A DNA stretch of 64,000 nucleotides from Aeromicrobium sp. Sec7.5 (GCF_036867135.1 NZ_JBAJIJ010000001.1:1426001-1490000), one strand, 5' to 3'; positions 51,892-61,627 are shown, numbered from the stretch's first letter. Numbers and translations: made by a program. Notes: generated from the letters alone by a model not told the origin.

Positions 51892-53328
51892 ATGGCAGGC
51901 AACACGCCCGCGAAGAAGGCCCCCGCCAAGAAGGCCGCCCCCACCAAGAAGGCGCCGGCCGCCAAGGCTCCGGCGAAGGCGGCCTCGGTCACCGAGACGG
52001 CCACCACCTCGGCCCCGGCCGCTTCCGACGACGCCCAGCGCGTGCGTCGCGTCGCCGTCATCGGCGGCAACCGCATCCCGTTCGCCCGCAGCAACACGGT
52101 CTACACCGACGTCTCCAACCAGGACATGCTCACGGCGGCCCTCGACGGCCTCGTGGAGCGGTTCGGCCTCGAGGGCGAGCGCGTCGGCGAGGTCGTCGCC
52201 GGAGCCGTGCTCAAGCACGCCCGCGACTTCAACCTGACGCGCGAGACCGTGCTCGGCTCCAAGCTCTCGCCCGAGACGCCCGCCACCGATCTTCAGCAGG
52301 CGTGCGGCACGGGCCTGCAGGCTGCGTTCGTCGTGGCCGACAAGATCGCCCTGGGCAAGATCGAGACCGGCATCGCCGGCGGCACCGACACCACCTCGGA
52401 CGCCCCGCTCGCCGTCAACGACAAGCTCCGCAAGATCCTCATCCAGGCCAACCAGCTGTCGGCCAAGGGCGACAAGAAGGGGCTCGTGAAGCTCCTGACG
52501 AAGGTCCGGCCGTCCTACCTGGCTCCCGACCAGCCGCGGAACTCCGAGCCGCGCACGGGCCTGTCGATGGGCGACCACCAGGCCATCACGACGCACGCCT
52601 GGAAGATCACCCGCGAGGCGCAGGACGAGCTCGCCGCCGCGTCGCACCAGAACCTCGCGAAGTCGTGGGACGAGGGCTGGCAGGCCGACCTGGTCACGCC
52701 GTTCAACGGTGTCGCCAAGGACAACCACCTGCGTCCGGACTCCACCGTCGAGAAGCTCGCCAAGCTCAAGCCCGTCTTCGGTCGCAACCTGGGCGACGAG
52801 GCCACGATGACGGCCGGCAACTCGACGCCGCTGTCCGACGGCGCCTCGGTCGCGCTGCTCGCGTCGGAGGACGAGGCCGCCAAGCGCGGCTGGGACGTCC
52901 AGGCCTACTTCGTCGACTACGAGACCGCTGCGGTCGACTACGTCAGCGGAGCCGAGGGCCTGCTGATGGCCCCCGCCTACGCCGTGCCGCGCATGCTCGC
53001 GCGCAACGGCCTCACGCTGCAGGACTTCGACTACTACGAGATCCACGAGGCCTTTGCCGGCCAGGTGCTCTCGACGCTCGCCGCATGGGAGTCGCCGGAG
53101 TTCTGCCAGGACAAGCTGGGCCTGGACGTCCCGCTCGGCACGATCGACCGCACCCGCCTCAACGTGAAGGGCTCGTCGCTCGCGGCGGCGCACCCCTTCG
53201 CCGCGACGGGTGGTCGCATCGTGGCCAACCTCGCCAAGCTCCTGCACGAGGCCGGCCCCGGCAAGCGTGGCCTGATCTCGATCTGCGCCGCCGGTGGCCA
53301 GGGCGTCGTCGCGATCCTGGAGAGCTGA
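51892..53328 (+). CDS. fadA2: Acetyl-CoA C-acyltransferase (FadA2-like) with Lys/Ala/Pro-rich tail
   Basis: The thiolase core has nucleophile Cys138 in DLQQACGTG, His in IHEAFAGQ, and the second cysteine in CAAGGQG. The first 45 or so residues are a Lys/Ala/Pro-rich tail with repeated PAKKA-like units, resembling histone H1 tails, which the mycobacterial FadA2 as I recall it lacks. ATG 51892 is well supported by GAGGAG 8 nt upstream, so the tail is probably translated. It is divergent from fabG4-htdX and followed by a strong terminator. Total length is 478 residues. Confidence 0.92.
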   Translation: MAGNTPAKKAPAKKAAPTKKAPAAKAPAKAASVTETATTSAPAASDDAQRVRRVAVIGGNRIPFARSNTVYTDVSNQDMLTAALDGLVERFGLEGERVGEVVAGAVLKHARDFNLTRETVLGSKLSPETPATDLQQACGTGLQAAFVVADKIALGKIETGIAGGTDTTSDAPLAVNDKLRKILIQANQLSAKGDKKGLVKLLTKVRPSYLAPDQPRNSEPRTGLSMGDHQAITTHAWKITREAQDELAAASHQNLAKSWDEGWQADLVTPFNGVAKDNHLRPDSTVEKLAKLKPVFGRNLGDEATMTAGNSTPLSDGASVALLASEDEAAKRGWDVQAYFVDYETAAVDYVSGAEGLLMAPAYAVPRMLARNGLTLQDFDYYEIHEAFAGQVLSTLAAWESPEFCQDKLGLDVPLGTIDRTRLNVKGSSLAAAHPFAATGGRIVANLAKLLHEAGPGKRGLISICAAGGQGVVAILES

Positions 53329-53347
53329 GCTACTTCGGTCGTTGATC

Positions 53348-53390
53348 AGCAACCCCCGGGTCTCGTCGCGAGGCGGACCCGGGGGTTGCT
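53348..53390 (+). terminator. Terminator after fadA2
   Basis: A 15-bp perfect stem AGCAACCCCCGGGTC (53348-53362) with 53376-53390 encloses a 13-nt loop, 20 bp after the stop. Confidence 0.75.
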
Positions 53391-53403
53391 GCCGTCCGGG
53401 GCG

Positions 53404-53543
53404 GGTGACAAGCGGCATGGACCAACGAGCGAGCCGGCCGCAGCCGGACGGGTGACCAAGGATGATGCTTGGCGGTTGCCAGGGCAGCCGTCAGGCATCA
53501 GGCGTCGTCCACCCGGCTCCCGGTCCGTGGCCGCTTGTCCCTC
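53404..53543 (+). repeat. Inverted repeat element carrying dispersed repeat copy 2
   Basis: Positions 53522-53543 repeat the 22 bp at 27612-27633 with one mismatch. A degenerate inverted copy at 53404-53423 (complement GGTCCATGCCGCTTGTCACC) closes a 140-bp element. Inside it are short hairpins such as CCAAG...CTTGG. No gene is evident between the fadA2 terminator and the tetR stop at 53574. Confidence 0.6.
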
Positions 53544-53573
53544 GCCCCGAAGGGCGGTGACCTGCTCGTCCGG

Positions 53574-54239
53574 TCAGCTGGGGCGGGGCGTCGCGCCGGT
53601 GGCCATGGCCAGGGCGCCGTGCACGAGCAGGGTGCGAAGGGTGTCGGACGCGACGTCGTCGACGACGGGCATGCCCGTGTTGTGCTCGCGGATGGACCAC
53701 TGGAGATGGGCCAGGTTGAGCGCGCCGAGACCTTGCGCGTACAGGACGTTGGCGACGAGCGAGGGGTCGGTGACCCGGAAGTCGCCGGAGGTCGTGCCGT
53801 CGCCCAGGGTCGTGACGAGGTGGGCGAGGCAGGCGCTGATGGCCGTGCCCAGCTCGATCAGCACCGCGTCACCGACCTCCTGCTGCAGCTCGGACCCACG
53901 ACGGCGCAGCAGGGTCTGGGCGCAGTCGACGAAGGCGGGGTGCGCGACGCCGTAGTCGAAGAACGTGCCGACGATCGAGGCGAGTCGGGGGCGCGGCGGG
54001 GCGCCCGGGTCGACCACGGCCGTGAACGCGGCCTCGAGCTCGTGGAGGTACTCGACGAGGGTGACCGCGAACAGCTCTTCCTTGCTCGTGAAGTGCCGGT
54101 AGATGATGGCCCGGTTGATGCCGACGGCACGGGCGATGTCCTCGATCTGGGCGTCGCGGACGCCACGTTCGTCGAACAGGGCACGAGTCGCGGCGATGAT
54201 CTCGCGCCGACGCACGGCCCGCCTCTCGTCCACACCCAT
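53574..54239 (-). CDS. TetR-family transcriptional regulator
   Basis: The product (221 residues from ATG 54239) has an N-terminal TetR helix-turn-helix: [47 protein letters not shown] in outline. An all-helical ligand domain with TetR_C-like features follows. A longer frame to 54329 exists, but a TAGGGT hexamer ending 7 nt before ATG 54239 supports the shorter form. Neighbouring acyl-CoA genes make a fatty-acid-related regulon plausible (inference). It is divergent from uvrB. Confidence 0.88.
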   Translation of the reverse strand: MGVDERRAVRRREIIAATRALFDERGVRDAQIEDIARAVGINRAIIYRHFTSKEELFAVTLVEYLHELEAAFTAVVDPGAPPRPRLASIVGTFFDYGVAHPAFVDCAQTLLRRRGSELQQEVGDAVLIELGTAISACLAHLVTTLGDGTTSGDFRVTDPSLVANVLYAQGLGALNLAHLQWSIREHNTGMPVVDDVASDTLRTLLVHGALAMATGATPRPS

Positions 54240-54246
54240 GCGGGTC

Positions 54247-54252
54247 ACCCTA
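54247..54252 (-). promoter_or_regulatory. -10 element for leaderless tetR
   Basis: TAGGGT on the minus strand ends 7 nt before ATG 54239. Confidence 0.4.
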
Positions 54253-54314
54253 ACGATGTCGTCCGTCGCGCCTGCAGGCACGGCTTCCGCCCTGCTCCTG
54301 TCGGTGCCCGGCCG

Positions 54315-54320
54315 TAGGGT
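54315..54320 (+). promoter_or_regulatory. -10 element for leaderless uvrB
   Basis: TAGGGT ends 7 nt before ATG 54328, the same hexamer and spacing as the divergent tetR. I see no LexA box in the 88-bp gap, so SOS control of uvrB is not evident here. Confidence 0.45.
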
Positions 54321-54327
54321 CGTGCCC

Positions 54328-56412
54328 ATGAGGCCAGTGTCCGAGCTCAGTCGTCAGGTCGCCCCGTTCAAGGTCGTCTCCGACTACCAACCCGCCGGTG
54401 ACCAGCCGACGGCCATCGCCGCGCTCGAGAAGCGCATCACCGAGGGTGAGCGGCACAACGTGCTGCTCGGCGCCACCGGCACCGGCAAGACCGCCACGGT
54501 CGCCTGGCTCGCCGAGAAGCTGCAGCGTCCGATGCTCGTGATGCTCCCGAACAAGACCCTCGCGGCGCAGTTCGCCAACGAGCTGCGCGAGTACTTCCCC
54601 GAGAACGCGGTCGAGTACTTCGTGTCGTACTACGACTACTACCAGCCCGAGGCGTACCTCCCGCAGACCGACACCTACATCGAGAAGGACTCCTCCATCA
54701 ACGAGGAGGTCGAGCGGCTGCGGCACTCGGCCACGTGGTCGCTGCTCACCCGGCGCGACGTCATCGTGGTCGCCACGGTCTCCTGCATCTACGGCCTCGG
54801 GTCGGCGCAGGAGTACCTCGACCGCATGATCGGCTTCACGGTCGGCGAAGAGATGCCCCGCGAGCAGCTGCTCCGCACACTCGTCCAGGCGCAGTACGTC
54901 CGTAACGACGTGGCGTCGACCCGGGGCACGTTCCGGGTCAAGGGCGACACGGTCGACATCTTCCCCGTGTACCAGGAGCTGGCGGTCCGGGTCGAGTTCT
55001 TCGGCGACGAGATCGAGCGGCTCATGACCCTGCACCCCCTCACGGGCGAGGTCCTCAGCGAGGACCAGCAGCTGTACGTCGGCGCCGCCACCCACTACGC
55101 GGTCGGCTCCAGCACGATGCAGCGCGCGATGGGCACGATCCAGACCGAGCTCGACGAGCGCCTCGGCGAGCTCGATGCCGAGGGCAAGCTGCTCGAGGCC
55201 CAGCGCCTGCGCATGCGCACGACGTACGACCTCGAGATGATGCAGCAGATCGGCACGTGCAACGGCATCGAGAACTACTCCCGCCACATGGACGCGCGCC
55301 AGCCGGGCAGTCCGGGCAACTGCCTGCTCGACTACTTCCCCGAGGACTTCGTGCTGGTCCTGGACGAATCGCACGTCACGGTGCCGCAGATCGGCGCGAT
55401 GTACGAGGGCGACATGTCACGCAAGCGCACCCTCGTCGAGCACGGCTTCCGTCTTCCGAGCGCGATGGACAACCGCCCGCTCACCTGGCCGGAGTTCCTC
55501 GAGCGCACCGACCAGACCGTCTACCTGTCGGCCACGCCCGGCACCTACGAGATGGAGCAGGCCAAGGGTGAGTTCGTCGAGCAGATCATCCGACCCACGG
55601 GCCTCATCGATCCCGAGGTCGTGGTCAAGCCCACCAAGGGTCAGATCGACGACCTCATCTTCCAGATCCGCGAGCGGGTCGAGAAGCGCGAGCGCGTGCT
55701 CGTCACGACGCTGACCAAGAAGATGTCGGAGGACCTCACCGACTACCTCGTCGAGGCCGGCATCCGCACGCGGTACCTGCACAGCGAGATCGACACCCTG
55801 CGCCGCGTCGAGCTGCTGCGCGAGCTGCGCCTGGGCGAGTACGACGTCCTGGTCGGCATCAACCTGCTCCGCGAGGGTCTCGACCTGCCCGAGGTCAGCC
55901 TCGTGGCGATCCTCGACGCCGACAAGGAAGGCTTCCTCCGCTCCGCACGTTCACTGATCCAGACGATCGGCCGCGCGGCCCGCAACGTGTCGGGTCAGGT
56001 CATCATGTACGCCGACCGCATCACCGACTCGATGGCCCAGGCGATCGACGAGACCAACCGCCGCCGCGAGAAGCAGGTGGCGTACAACCTCGCGCACGGC
56101 GTCGACCCGCAACCGCTGCGCAAGAAGATCGGTGACATCACCGACATGCTGGCCCGCGAGGACGCCGACACGACCCAGCTGCTGGCGGCCACGGGCGATC
56201 ACCGCCGCAAGGGGGCGGCGGTCCCGCTGGGGGAGCACACCGCGTCCCTGGCCGACCTGCCGTCGGCCGACCTCGCGGCCCTCATCGAGTCGCTGAGCGA
56301 GCAGATGCACGCTGCGGCCGCCGACCTGCAGTTCGAGGTCGCGGCGCGGCTGCGCGACGAGATCGGCGACCTCAAGAAGGAGCTGCGCGGCATGCTGGCG
56401 GCTGACGCCTAG
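54328..56412 (+). CDS. uvrB: Excinuclease ABC subunit B
   Basis: UvrB verifies DNA damage delivered by UvrA and loads UvrC. The 694-residue protein has Walker A GATGTGKT (48-55), the beta-hairpin [12 protein letters not shown], the DESH box in LVLDESH, helicase motif [11 protein letters not shown], and a C-terminal UVR coiled motif. ATG 54328 gives the standard [15 protein letters not shown]-terminus with 13 residues before it. Confidence 0.97.
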   Translation: MRPVSELSRQVAPFKVVSDYQPAGDQPTAIAALEKRITEGERHNVLLGATGTGKTATVAWLAEKLQRPMLVMLPNKTLAAQFANELREYFPENAVEYFVSYYDYYQPEAYLPQTDTYIEKDSSINEEVERLRHSATWSLLTRRDVIVVATVSCIYGLGSAQEYLDRMIGFTVGEEMPREQLLRTLVQAQYVRNDVASTRGTFRVKGDTVDIFPVYQELAVRVEFFGDEIERLMTLHPLTGEVLSEDQQLYVGAATHYAVGSSTMQRAMGTIQTELDERLGELDAEGKLLEAQRLRMRTTYDLEMMQQIGTCNGIENYSRHMDARQPGSPGNCLLDYFPEDFVLVLDESHVTVPQIGAMYEGDMSRKRTLVEHGFRLPSAMDNRPLTWPEFLERTDQTVYLSATPGTYEMEQAKGEFVEQIIRPTGLIDPEVVVKPTKGQIDDLIFQIRERVEKRERVLVTTLTKKMSEDLTDYLVEAGIRTRYLHSEIDTLRRVELLRELRLGEYDVLVGINLLREGLDLPEVSLVAILDADKEGFLRSARSLIQTIGRAARNVSGQVIMYADRITDSMAQAIDETNRRREKQVAYNLAHGVDPQPLRKKIGDITDMLAREDADTTQLLAATGDHRRKGAAVPLGEHTASLADLPSADLAALIESLSEQMHAAAADLQFEVAARLRDEIGDLKKELRGMLAADA

Positions 56413-56465
56413 CAGCGCTGCCGGCGCGCGTCCGATTCGACGGGTTCGGCCGGGCCTGTCAGACT

Positions 56466-56594
56466 TCTCCGCGGAGGGGAGTATTCCTTTCGCCACGTGC
56501 TCGCCAGCACGATCGCGTCCTCGCGGTCCGGATACGTGGGTCGCCTTGACCAGGCGGCGGAAGAGACCTCCGGTCAGCTCAACCGGAGGAACCC
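56466..56594 (+). promoter_or_regulatory. yybP-ykoY-type (Mn2+) riboswitch leader of the TerC-family gene
   Basis: The leader has the conserved GGGGAGTA (56476-56483) and AAGAGACCTCC (56561-56571) of the yybP-ykoY class. P1 is CGGAGG (56472-56477) with CCTCCG (56567-56572). CCACGT (56493-56498) pairs with ACGTGG (56534-56539), and CGCCT/AGGCG (56542-56556) forms a hairpin. The same CCTCCGGT (56567-56574) can instead pair with ACCGGAGG (56582-56589), which contains the ribosome site. P1 formation would free the site, so ligand binding should turn translation on. Confidence 0.85.
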
Positions 56595-56597
56595 ACC

Positions 56598-57668
56598 TTG
56601 AACGTGTCCACGCTCGAGTGGAGCATCACGATCGGCGTCACGATCGCCGTGCTCCTGTTCGACATCATCGTCGTCGCGCGCAAGCCGCACGAGCCCTCCA
56701 TCAAGGAGTGCTCGATCTACCTGAGCATCTACGTCTCGATGGCCATCGCCTTCGGGCTGTGGGTCATCTACTTCCACGACGGGCCCGGCAAGGACGAGGA
56801 CTACGGTCTGCAGTTCTTCGCCGGCTGGCTGACCGAGTACAGCCTCTCGGTCGACAACCTGTTCATCTTCCTGATCATCATGGCCAGCTTCAAGGTGCCC
56901 CGGAAGTACCAGCAGGAGGCTCTGCTGGTGGGCATCATCATCGCGATCGTCTTCCGTGGCATCTTCATCGCGATCGGCGCCGTCGCCATCAACAACTTCT
57001 CGTGGATCTTCTACCTGTTCGGCGCGTTCCTGCTCTACACGGCGATCAAGCTGGTGTCCGACACCGACCACGACGACGACGCCGACAACGCGGTGGTCAA
57101 GTTCGCCCGCAAGCGCTTCACGCTGTCGGATCAGTGGGACGGCCTGAAGCTCGTGGTCAAGGAGAACGGCAAGCGTGCCGTCACGCCGATGTTCCTCGTG
57201 ATCATCGCGCTCGGCACGACCGATCTGCTGTTCGCGCTCGACTCGATCCCGGCGATCTACGGCCTCACCAAGGAGCCGTACCTGGTCTTCACGGCCAACG
57301 TCTTCGCCCTGATGGGTCTGCGCCAGCTGTACTTCCTGCTGGGCGACCTGCTGAAGCGCCTGATCTACCTGTCGCAGGGCCTGGCGTTCCTCCTGGCGTT
57401 CATCGGCGTCAAGCTCGTCCTGCACGCTCTGCACGAGAACGAGCTGCCGTTCATCAACGGTGGCGAGAAGGTGCCGGTCTACGAGATCCCGACACTGCTC
57501 AGCCTCGGCGTCATCGTCGGCACGCTGAGCATCACGGCGATCGTCAGCCTCGTGGTCTCGGGCCGCCGGGTCCGGGCCGGCCTCAACCCCGACGGCTCGC
57601 CGGTCGAGGACGCCGGGCCCTCCGACGCCACGCCGGAGACGGTCGACGAGGACCGAAAGCCGTCCTGA
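56598..57668 (+). CDS. TerC/Alx-family metal-homeostasis membrane protein
   Basis: The product (356 residues) has about nine helices with the TerC motifs: WLTEYSLSVDNLFIF, the second acidic segment LGTTDLLFALDSIPAIYGL, and NVFALMGLRQLYFLLG. The conserved Asp residues in these helices are thought to handle Mn2+ in the Alx/TerC group. Start is TTG 56598, 7 nt after GGAGGA; a GTG at 56604 is less well spaced. The Mn2+-type riboswitch before it supports a manganese-export role over the old tellurite name. Confidence 0.93.
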   Translation: MNVSTLEWSITIGVTIAVLLFDIIVVARKPHEPSIKECSIYLSIYVSMAIAFGLWVIYFHDGPGKDEDYGLQFFAGWLTEYSLSVDNLFIFLIIMASFKVPRKYQQEALLVGIIIAIVFRGIFIAIGAVAINNFSWIFYLFGAFLLYTAIKLVSDTDHDDDADNAVVKFARKRFTLSDQWDGLKLVVKENGKRAVTPMFLVIIALGTTDLLFALDSIPAIYGLTKEPYLVFTANVFALMGLRQLYFLLGDLLKRLIYLSQGLAFLLAFIGVKLVLHALHENELPFINGGEKVPVYEIPTLLSLGVIVGTLSITAIVSLVVSGRRVRAGLNPDGSPVEDAGPSDATPETVDEDRKPS

Positions 57669-57684
57669 CGCACCGCCACGACCG

Positions 57685-57718
57685 GGAGGCCCCGACACCA
57701 GGTGGTGTCGGGGCCTCC
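57685..57718. terminator. Bidirectional terminator between TerC and APC permease genes
   Basis: A perfect 15-bp stem GGAGGCCCCGACACC (57685-57699) with 57704-57718 and a 4-nt loop lies 16 bp after the TerC stop and 17 bp after the stop of the convergent permease gene, so it can serve both. Confidence 0.8.
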
Positions 57719-57735
57719 TCGTCGCTGGCCAGGCG

Positions 57736-59214
57736 TCAGTCGCCGCGCTCGACCGCCTCGACATCCTCGAAGCTCGAGTCGCCCTGCCCGGTCGCCTTGT
57801 TGACGCCCCAGGTGATGAACCAGAGCACGACGCCGATCGCCATGAGTCCGCCCGCGATGCGGTAGACCTCCGGGTCACGGTCGACCCAGGGGCCGGCGAG
57901 GAATAGGCACAGGATCGCCGCGAGGATCGGGGTCTGCCCGGGCGAGGAGAAGAACGTCTTGACGTGATCGTGGCGCTTGCCGCGCAGCACGACGCACGCG
58001 ACGTTGACGACGGCGAAGACGCACAGCAGCAGGAACGCGGTGACGTTCGACAGGTTGCCGACGACGTTGCTCTCCGGATCGGAGGTCACGTACAGGATCA
58101 GGCCCAGGGACAGCACCGTCGTGAAGATCACCGCGACCCACGGCGTCTGCCGTGACGGCAGTACCGCGCCGAGCTGGCGGGGCAGGACGTTCTGCTTCGC
58201 CATGCCGTAGATGAGCCGGCTCGCCATGAGCATGTTGATCAGGGCGGTGTTGGCGACGGCGAAGACGGCCAGGAACGGGAACACCTTGTCCATCGGGAAG
58301 TCGGGGCTGCCCTTCGAGACCACCTCCAGCAGCGCACGGCCCTCGGACTCGGCGATCGTGCGAAGCTCCTCGGACGACAGCACCGCCACCACGGCGACGG
58401 CGACGAGCATGTAGAGGATCACGGCGATGCCGAGACCGGTCAGCATCGTGCGGGGGAAGATCTTCTGCGGATCCTTGGTCTCCTCGACCATGTTGACGGC
58501 GTCCTCGAACCCGACCATCGCGAAGAACGCGATCGACGTCGCGGCGGTGACCGCCAGGAACATGCCCTTGTCCTGGTTGTCGCGGAAGACCACGAGCTCG
58601 CCCAGGTCGGCGTTGCCCTGGAAGATCACGAAGAAGCCGACGCCGATCACGATGGAGAGCGCCGCCACCTCGACGAGGGTCAGCACGACGTTGAACTTGA
58701 CGCTCTCGCCGACACCGCGCAGGTTGATCAGGGCGAGCAGGATCATGAAGCCCATCGCGATCGCGGTGATCGTGCCCGACCCGACGACGCCGTCGGCGTT
58801 GCCGTCGATCCATCCGTTGATGATGAGTCCGCCGGTGAGGTTGTCGGCCAAGGTCTTGGCCGACGTGGAGGCGCTGGTGATGCCCGAGCAGACCACGGCG
58901 AACGCCACGATGAAGGTCAGGAAGTGGATGCCGAACGCCTTGTGCGCGTAGAGCGCGGCACCAGCGGCCTGCGGATACTTGGTGACGAGCTCGAGGTACG
59001 ACAGGGCCGTGAGGGTCGCCACGATGAAGGCCAGCAGGAACGGAAGCCACACGAGGCCGCCCACCAGGCCGCCCATCTGGCCGGTGACGGCGTAGACCCC
59101 GGCTCCCAGGATGTCGCCCACGATGAAGAGCAGCAGGAGCTTCGGCCCCAGGACCCTCTTCAGCTCGGTGGGCTGCTCCGTGGGTTGTTCGCCCGTCTCA
59201 GCTGCGTGAGTCAT
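57736..59214 (-). CDS. APC-family amino acid permease
   Basis: The product (492 residues) has about twelve to fourteen helices and the APC N-terminal signature GDILGAGVYAVTG, followed by LPFLLAFIVATLTALSYLEL and GFEDAVNMVEETKDPQKIFPR, the segment that in this superfamily follows helix 6. It should import or exchange an amino acid or amine; the substrate cannot be read. It is unrelated in sequence to the KimA-like transporter beyond superfamily level. It is divergent from the P450 gene across 125 bp. Confidence 0.9.
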   Translation of the reverse strand: MTHAAETGEQPTEQPTELKRVLGPKLLLLFIVGDILGAGVYAVTGQMGGLVGGLVWLPFLLAFIVATLTALSYLELVTKYPQAAGAALYAHKAFGIHFLTFIVAFAVVCSGITSASTSAKTLADNLTGGLIINGWIDGNADGVVGSGTITAIAMGFMILLALINLRGVGESVKFNVVLTLVEVAALSIVIGVGFFVIFQGNADLGELVVFRDNQDKGMFLAVTAATSIAFFAMVGFEDAVNMVEETKDPQKIFPRTMLTGLGIAVILYMLVAVAVVAVLSSEELRTIAESEGRALLEVVSKGSPDFPMDKVFPFLAVFAVANTALINMLMASRLIYGMAKQNVLPRQLGAVLPSRQTPWVAVIFTTVLSLGLILYVTSDPESNVVGNLSNVTAFLLLCVFAVVNVACVVLRGKRHDHVKTFFSSPGQTPILAAILCLFLAGPWVDRDPEVYRIAGGLMAIGVVLWFITWGVNKATGQGDSSFEDVEAVERGD

Positions 59215-59326
59215 GTGCCCGTGCCCCCCATTCCCGGAGCGCCCGGTGCGTCCGTGCCCCTACCGTGGCCCTGCGGGGGGCGGCGCGCAAGAGGTGCGGT
59301 GTCTTCGGTCGTGTCGCCCGTCGGTG

Positions 59327-59332
59327 TAAGTT
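59327..59332 (+). promoter_or_regulatory. -10 element for leaderless P450 gene
   Basis: TAAGTT ends 7 nt before GTG 59340, which supports this start over the upstream in-frame codons back to 59265. Confidence 0.4.
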
Positions 59333-59339
59333 GCTCGTC

Positions 59340-60650
59340 GTGTCGACGCTGCAGGTACGCGTGCCGGGGGTGGTCAAGCGCTGGACGACAGCGCTGGTCG
59401 TCCGCCGCATCCGCAAGAAGGGGATCGATCTCTCGACGATCTCGTTCCTGCCGGAGGAGACCAAGATTCCGCTCCAGCGGAACAGCACCGACCCGCTGCC
59501 GCAGATCGCGCAGTGGCGCGACGCCGAGCCCATGCGCCGGCTCGACCTGCCGTTCGACTTCACGGCCTGGCTCGTCACCGGTCACGAGCAGACGCGTCAG
59601 ATCCTGACCTCGCGCGACGAGTACTCCAACGACATCCGTCATCTGTTCACGGGTCACGGCCCCGCCACCTCCGACGACATTGGTGGTCTGGGCTTCACCG
59701 ATCCACCGCTGCACACGCGCCTGCGCAAGATCATCACCCCCGAGTTCACGATGCGGCGGCTGGCGCGGCTCGAGCCGCTCATCGAGGCCAGGGTCGAGCG
59801 GGTGCTCGACGACCTCGAGGAGGCCGCGGCCGCCAACGACGGTGTGGCCGACCTCGCGCACCACGTGGCCTTCCCCATTCCGTTCCAGACGATCTGTGAC
59901 CTCCTGGGGCTGGACTACGACGACCGTGAGACGTTCGCCGGCCTCGGGAGCGCGCGCTTCGACGCCACCAACGGGGCCGCCGCCGCCTTCGGCGCCGTGT
60001 CGGCCCAGCGGGAGTTCCTCTTCGACGCCGTGGCGCGGCAACGGGTCGATCCCGGGCCCGGCCTGATCGGCCAGATCCTGCGCGACGAGGGCGAGGCGAT
60101 CTCCGACGTCGACCTCGCCGGGCTCGCCGACGGCGTGTTCACCGGTGGGTTCGAGACCACGGCGGGCATGATCGCGCTCGGCACGATCGTGCTCCAGCGT
60201 GATCCGTCGTACGCCAAGCTCGTGCGCGAGGGCTCCCGCGAGGACGTCGACCGGGTGGTGGAGGAGCTGTTGCGCTACCTCGCCGTGGTGCAGGTGGCCT
60301 TCCCCCGGTTCGCCAAGCGCGACATGGAGCTCTTCGGCGCCCACGTCAAGGCCGGCGACGTCATCCTCGCCTCGCTCACCGGCGCCAATCGCGATCCCGC
60401 CGCGGCCGGGGACGACCCCGAGTCGTTCGACCCGTACCGCGTGCCCACGACTGGTCACCTCGCCTTCGGCCACGGCATCCACCGGTGCATCGGGGCGGAG
60501 CTGGCCCGCATGGAGCTGCGGATCGTCCTGCCGATGCTGCTCCGACGTTTCCCCGAGCTCGCTCTGGAGGTGCCGGAGTCGGAGCTCAGCTTCCGACAGC
60601 TCAGCTTCGTGTTCGGCGTCGAGGAGCTTCCGGTCCGGCTCCGGCCGTGA
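59340..60650 (+). CDS. Cytochrome P450
   Basis: The 436-residue enzyme has the heme-ligand loop FGHGIHRCIG (Cys383), the I-helix GGFETTAG with acid/threonine pair, the ExxR-like DRVVEELLRYL segment, and FTDPPLHTRLRKIITPEFT typical of bacterial soluble P450s. It needs a ferredoxin and reductase, neither of which is nearby. The stop codon overlaps the start of a membrane-protein gene (GTGA). Substrate is unknown. Confidence 0.94.
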   Translation: MSTLQVRVPGVVKRWTTALVVRRIRKKGIDLSTISFLPEETKIPLQRNSTDPLPQIAQWRDAEPMRRLDLPFDFTAWLVTGHEQTRQILTSRDEYSNDIRHLFTGHGPATSDDIGGLGFTDPPLHTRLRKIITPEFTMRRLARLEPLIEARVERVLDDLEEAAAANDGVADLAHHVAFPIPFQTICDLLGLDYDDRETFAGLGSARFDATNGAAAAFGAVSAQREFLFDAVARQRVDPGPGLIGQILRDEGEAISDVDLAGLADGVFTGGFETTAGMIALGTIVLQRDPSYAKLVREGSREDVDRVVEELLRYLAVVQVAFPRFAKRDMELFGAHVKAGDVILASLTGANRDPAAAGDDPESFDPYRVPTTGHLAFGHGIHRCIGAELARMELRIVLPMLLRRFPELALEVPESELSFRQLSFVFGVEELPVRLRP

Positions 60651-61627
60651 CCGACGTCCGTGCCGTCGAGCGGTGGTTCGACGACCACGGCCTGCCCTAC
60701 TTCGTGGTCGACCAGGCCGAGACGGTCGAGGGATGGCTGTCGAGCCGCCGGATCGTCGCGCTGCTCGTGCTGCTGGTCGGCCTCGGTGTGGGGGCCGGAC
60801 TGACGGTCGGGCGCACGATCGGTGACGCCTCCGACGGGGTTCTGGCCGGCACCGTGATCTTCGTCGTGCTGCTCGCGCTCTACGCGGGGCGCCTGCTCCG
60901 GATGGGCACCATGGTGCGCTGGGCCGTCCGTCGCACGTTCGGCTCGCTCGGCCTCCTGCTGCCCCTGCTGTCGCGCGCCCTGCCGCTCCTGCTGCTCGCG
61001 GTCACGTTCCTCTTCATCAATGCCGAGGTCTGGCAGGTCGCCGCCCTGATGTCGCGCACGGTGCTGTGGCTGTCGGCCGGTGCCTTCGCCCTCGTCGCCG
61101 CGGCGTTCCTCCTGGTGCGCCTGCCCGAGGAGGTGGCCGCGGTCGAGCGCGAGGTGGTGGGGGACCGGCTCGCGGACTGCTGCTCCGGCACCCCGGCGGC
61201 CGACCTGGTGGACGCGGCCGACGTCCGGGTGGGAGGGCTCCCGCGGTTCGCGGGGACGAACCTGGTGCTGGTGCTGCTGTTCAGCCAGGCGGTGCAGGTC
61301 CTGCTCCTGACGGCGGGCCTGTTCGCCTTCTTCGTGGTGTTCGGTTCACTGACGATCCCGCCCGAGACGATCGAGTCCTGGACGGGTCACCCGGTCACCG
61401 AGCTGCCGTCGCGCCTGGGGCGGCACCTGCCGCTCACCAACGACCTCTTCCAGGTGGCCGTGTTTCTCGCAGCGTTCTCCGGCCTCTACTTCACGGTGTA
61501 CGCGGTCACCGACGAGACGTACCGGCGTCAGTTCTTCACCGGGGTGTCCTCCCAGCTCGAGCGCGCCGTCGCCGTCCACGCCGTCTACCGCGCGGTGCGG
61601 GAGACGGAGACCGAGCAGTCGACCTGA
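60647..61627 (+). CDS. Hypothetical integral membrane protein coupled to the P450 gene
   Basis: The product (326 residues from GTG 60647) has a soluble N-terminal 35 residues, then about six or seven hydrophobic helices in two groups separated by an acidic loop ([17 protein letters not shown]). The start overlaps the P450 stop, which suggests co-translation. I recognise no named family. A membrane partner or anchor for P450 chemistry is possible but speculative. Confidence 0.75.
   Translation: MTDVRAVERWFDDHGLPYFVVDQAETVEGWLSSRRIVALLVLLVGLGVGAGLTVGRTIGDASDGVLAGTVIFVVLLALYAGRLLRMGTMVRWAVRRTFGSLGLLLPLLSRALPLLLLAVTFLFINAEVWQVAALMSRTVLWLSAGAFALVAAAFLLVRLPEEVAAVEREVVGDRLADCCSGTPAADLVDAADVRVGGLPRFAGTNLVLVLLFSQAVQVLLLTAGLFAFFVVFGSLTIPPETIESWTGHPVTELPSRLGRHLPLTNDLFQVAVFLAAFSGLYFTVYAVTDETYRRQFFTGVSSQLERAVAVHAVYRAVRETETEQST

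Noticed and set aside
53386-53955. Plus-strand open frame after fadA2
   Set aside because: It runs through repeats and antisense to the TetR gene, with biased composition and no ribosome site.
54253-54327. LexA box between tetR and uvrB
   Set aside because: No CGAAC-N4-GTTCG-like sequence is present in the gap.
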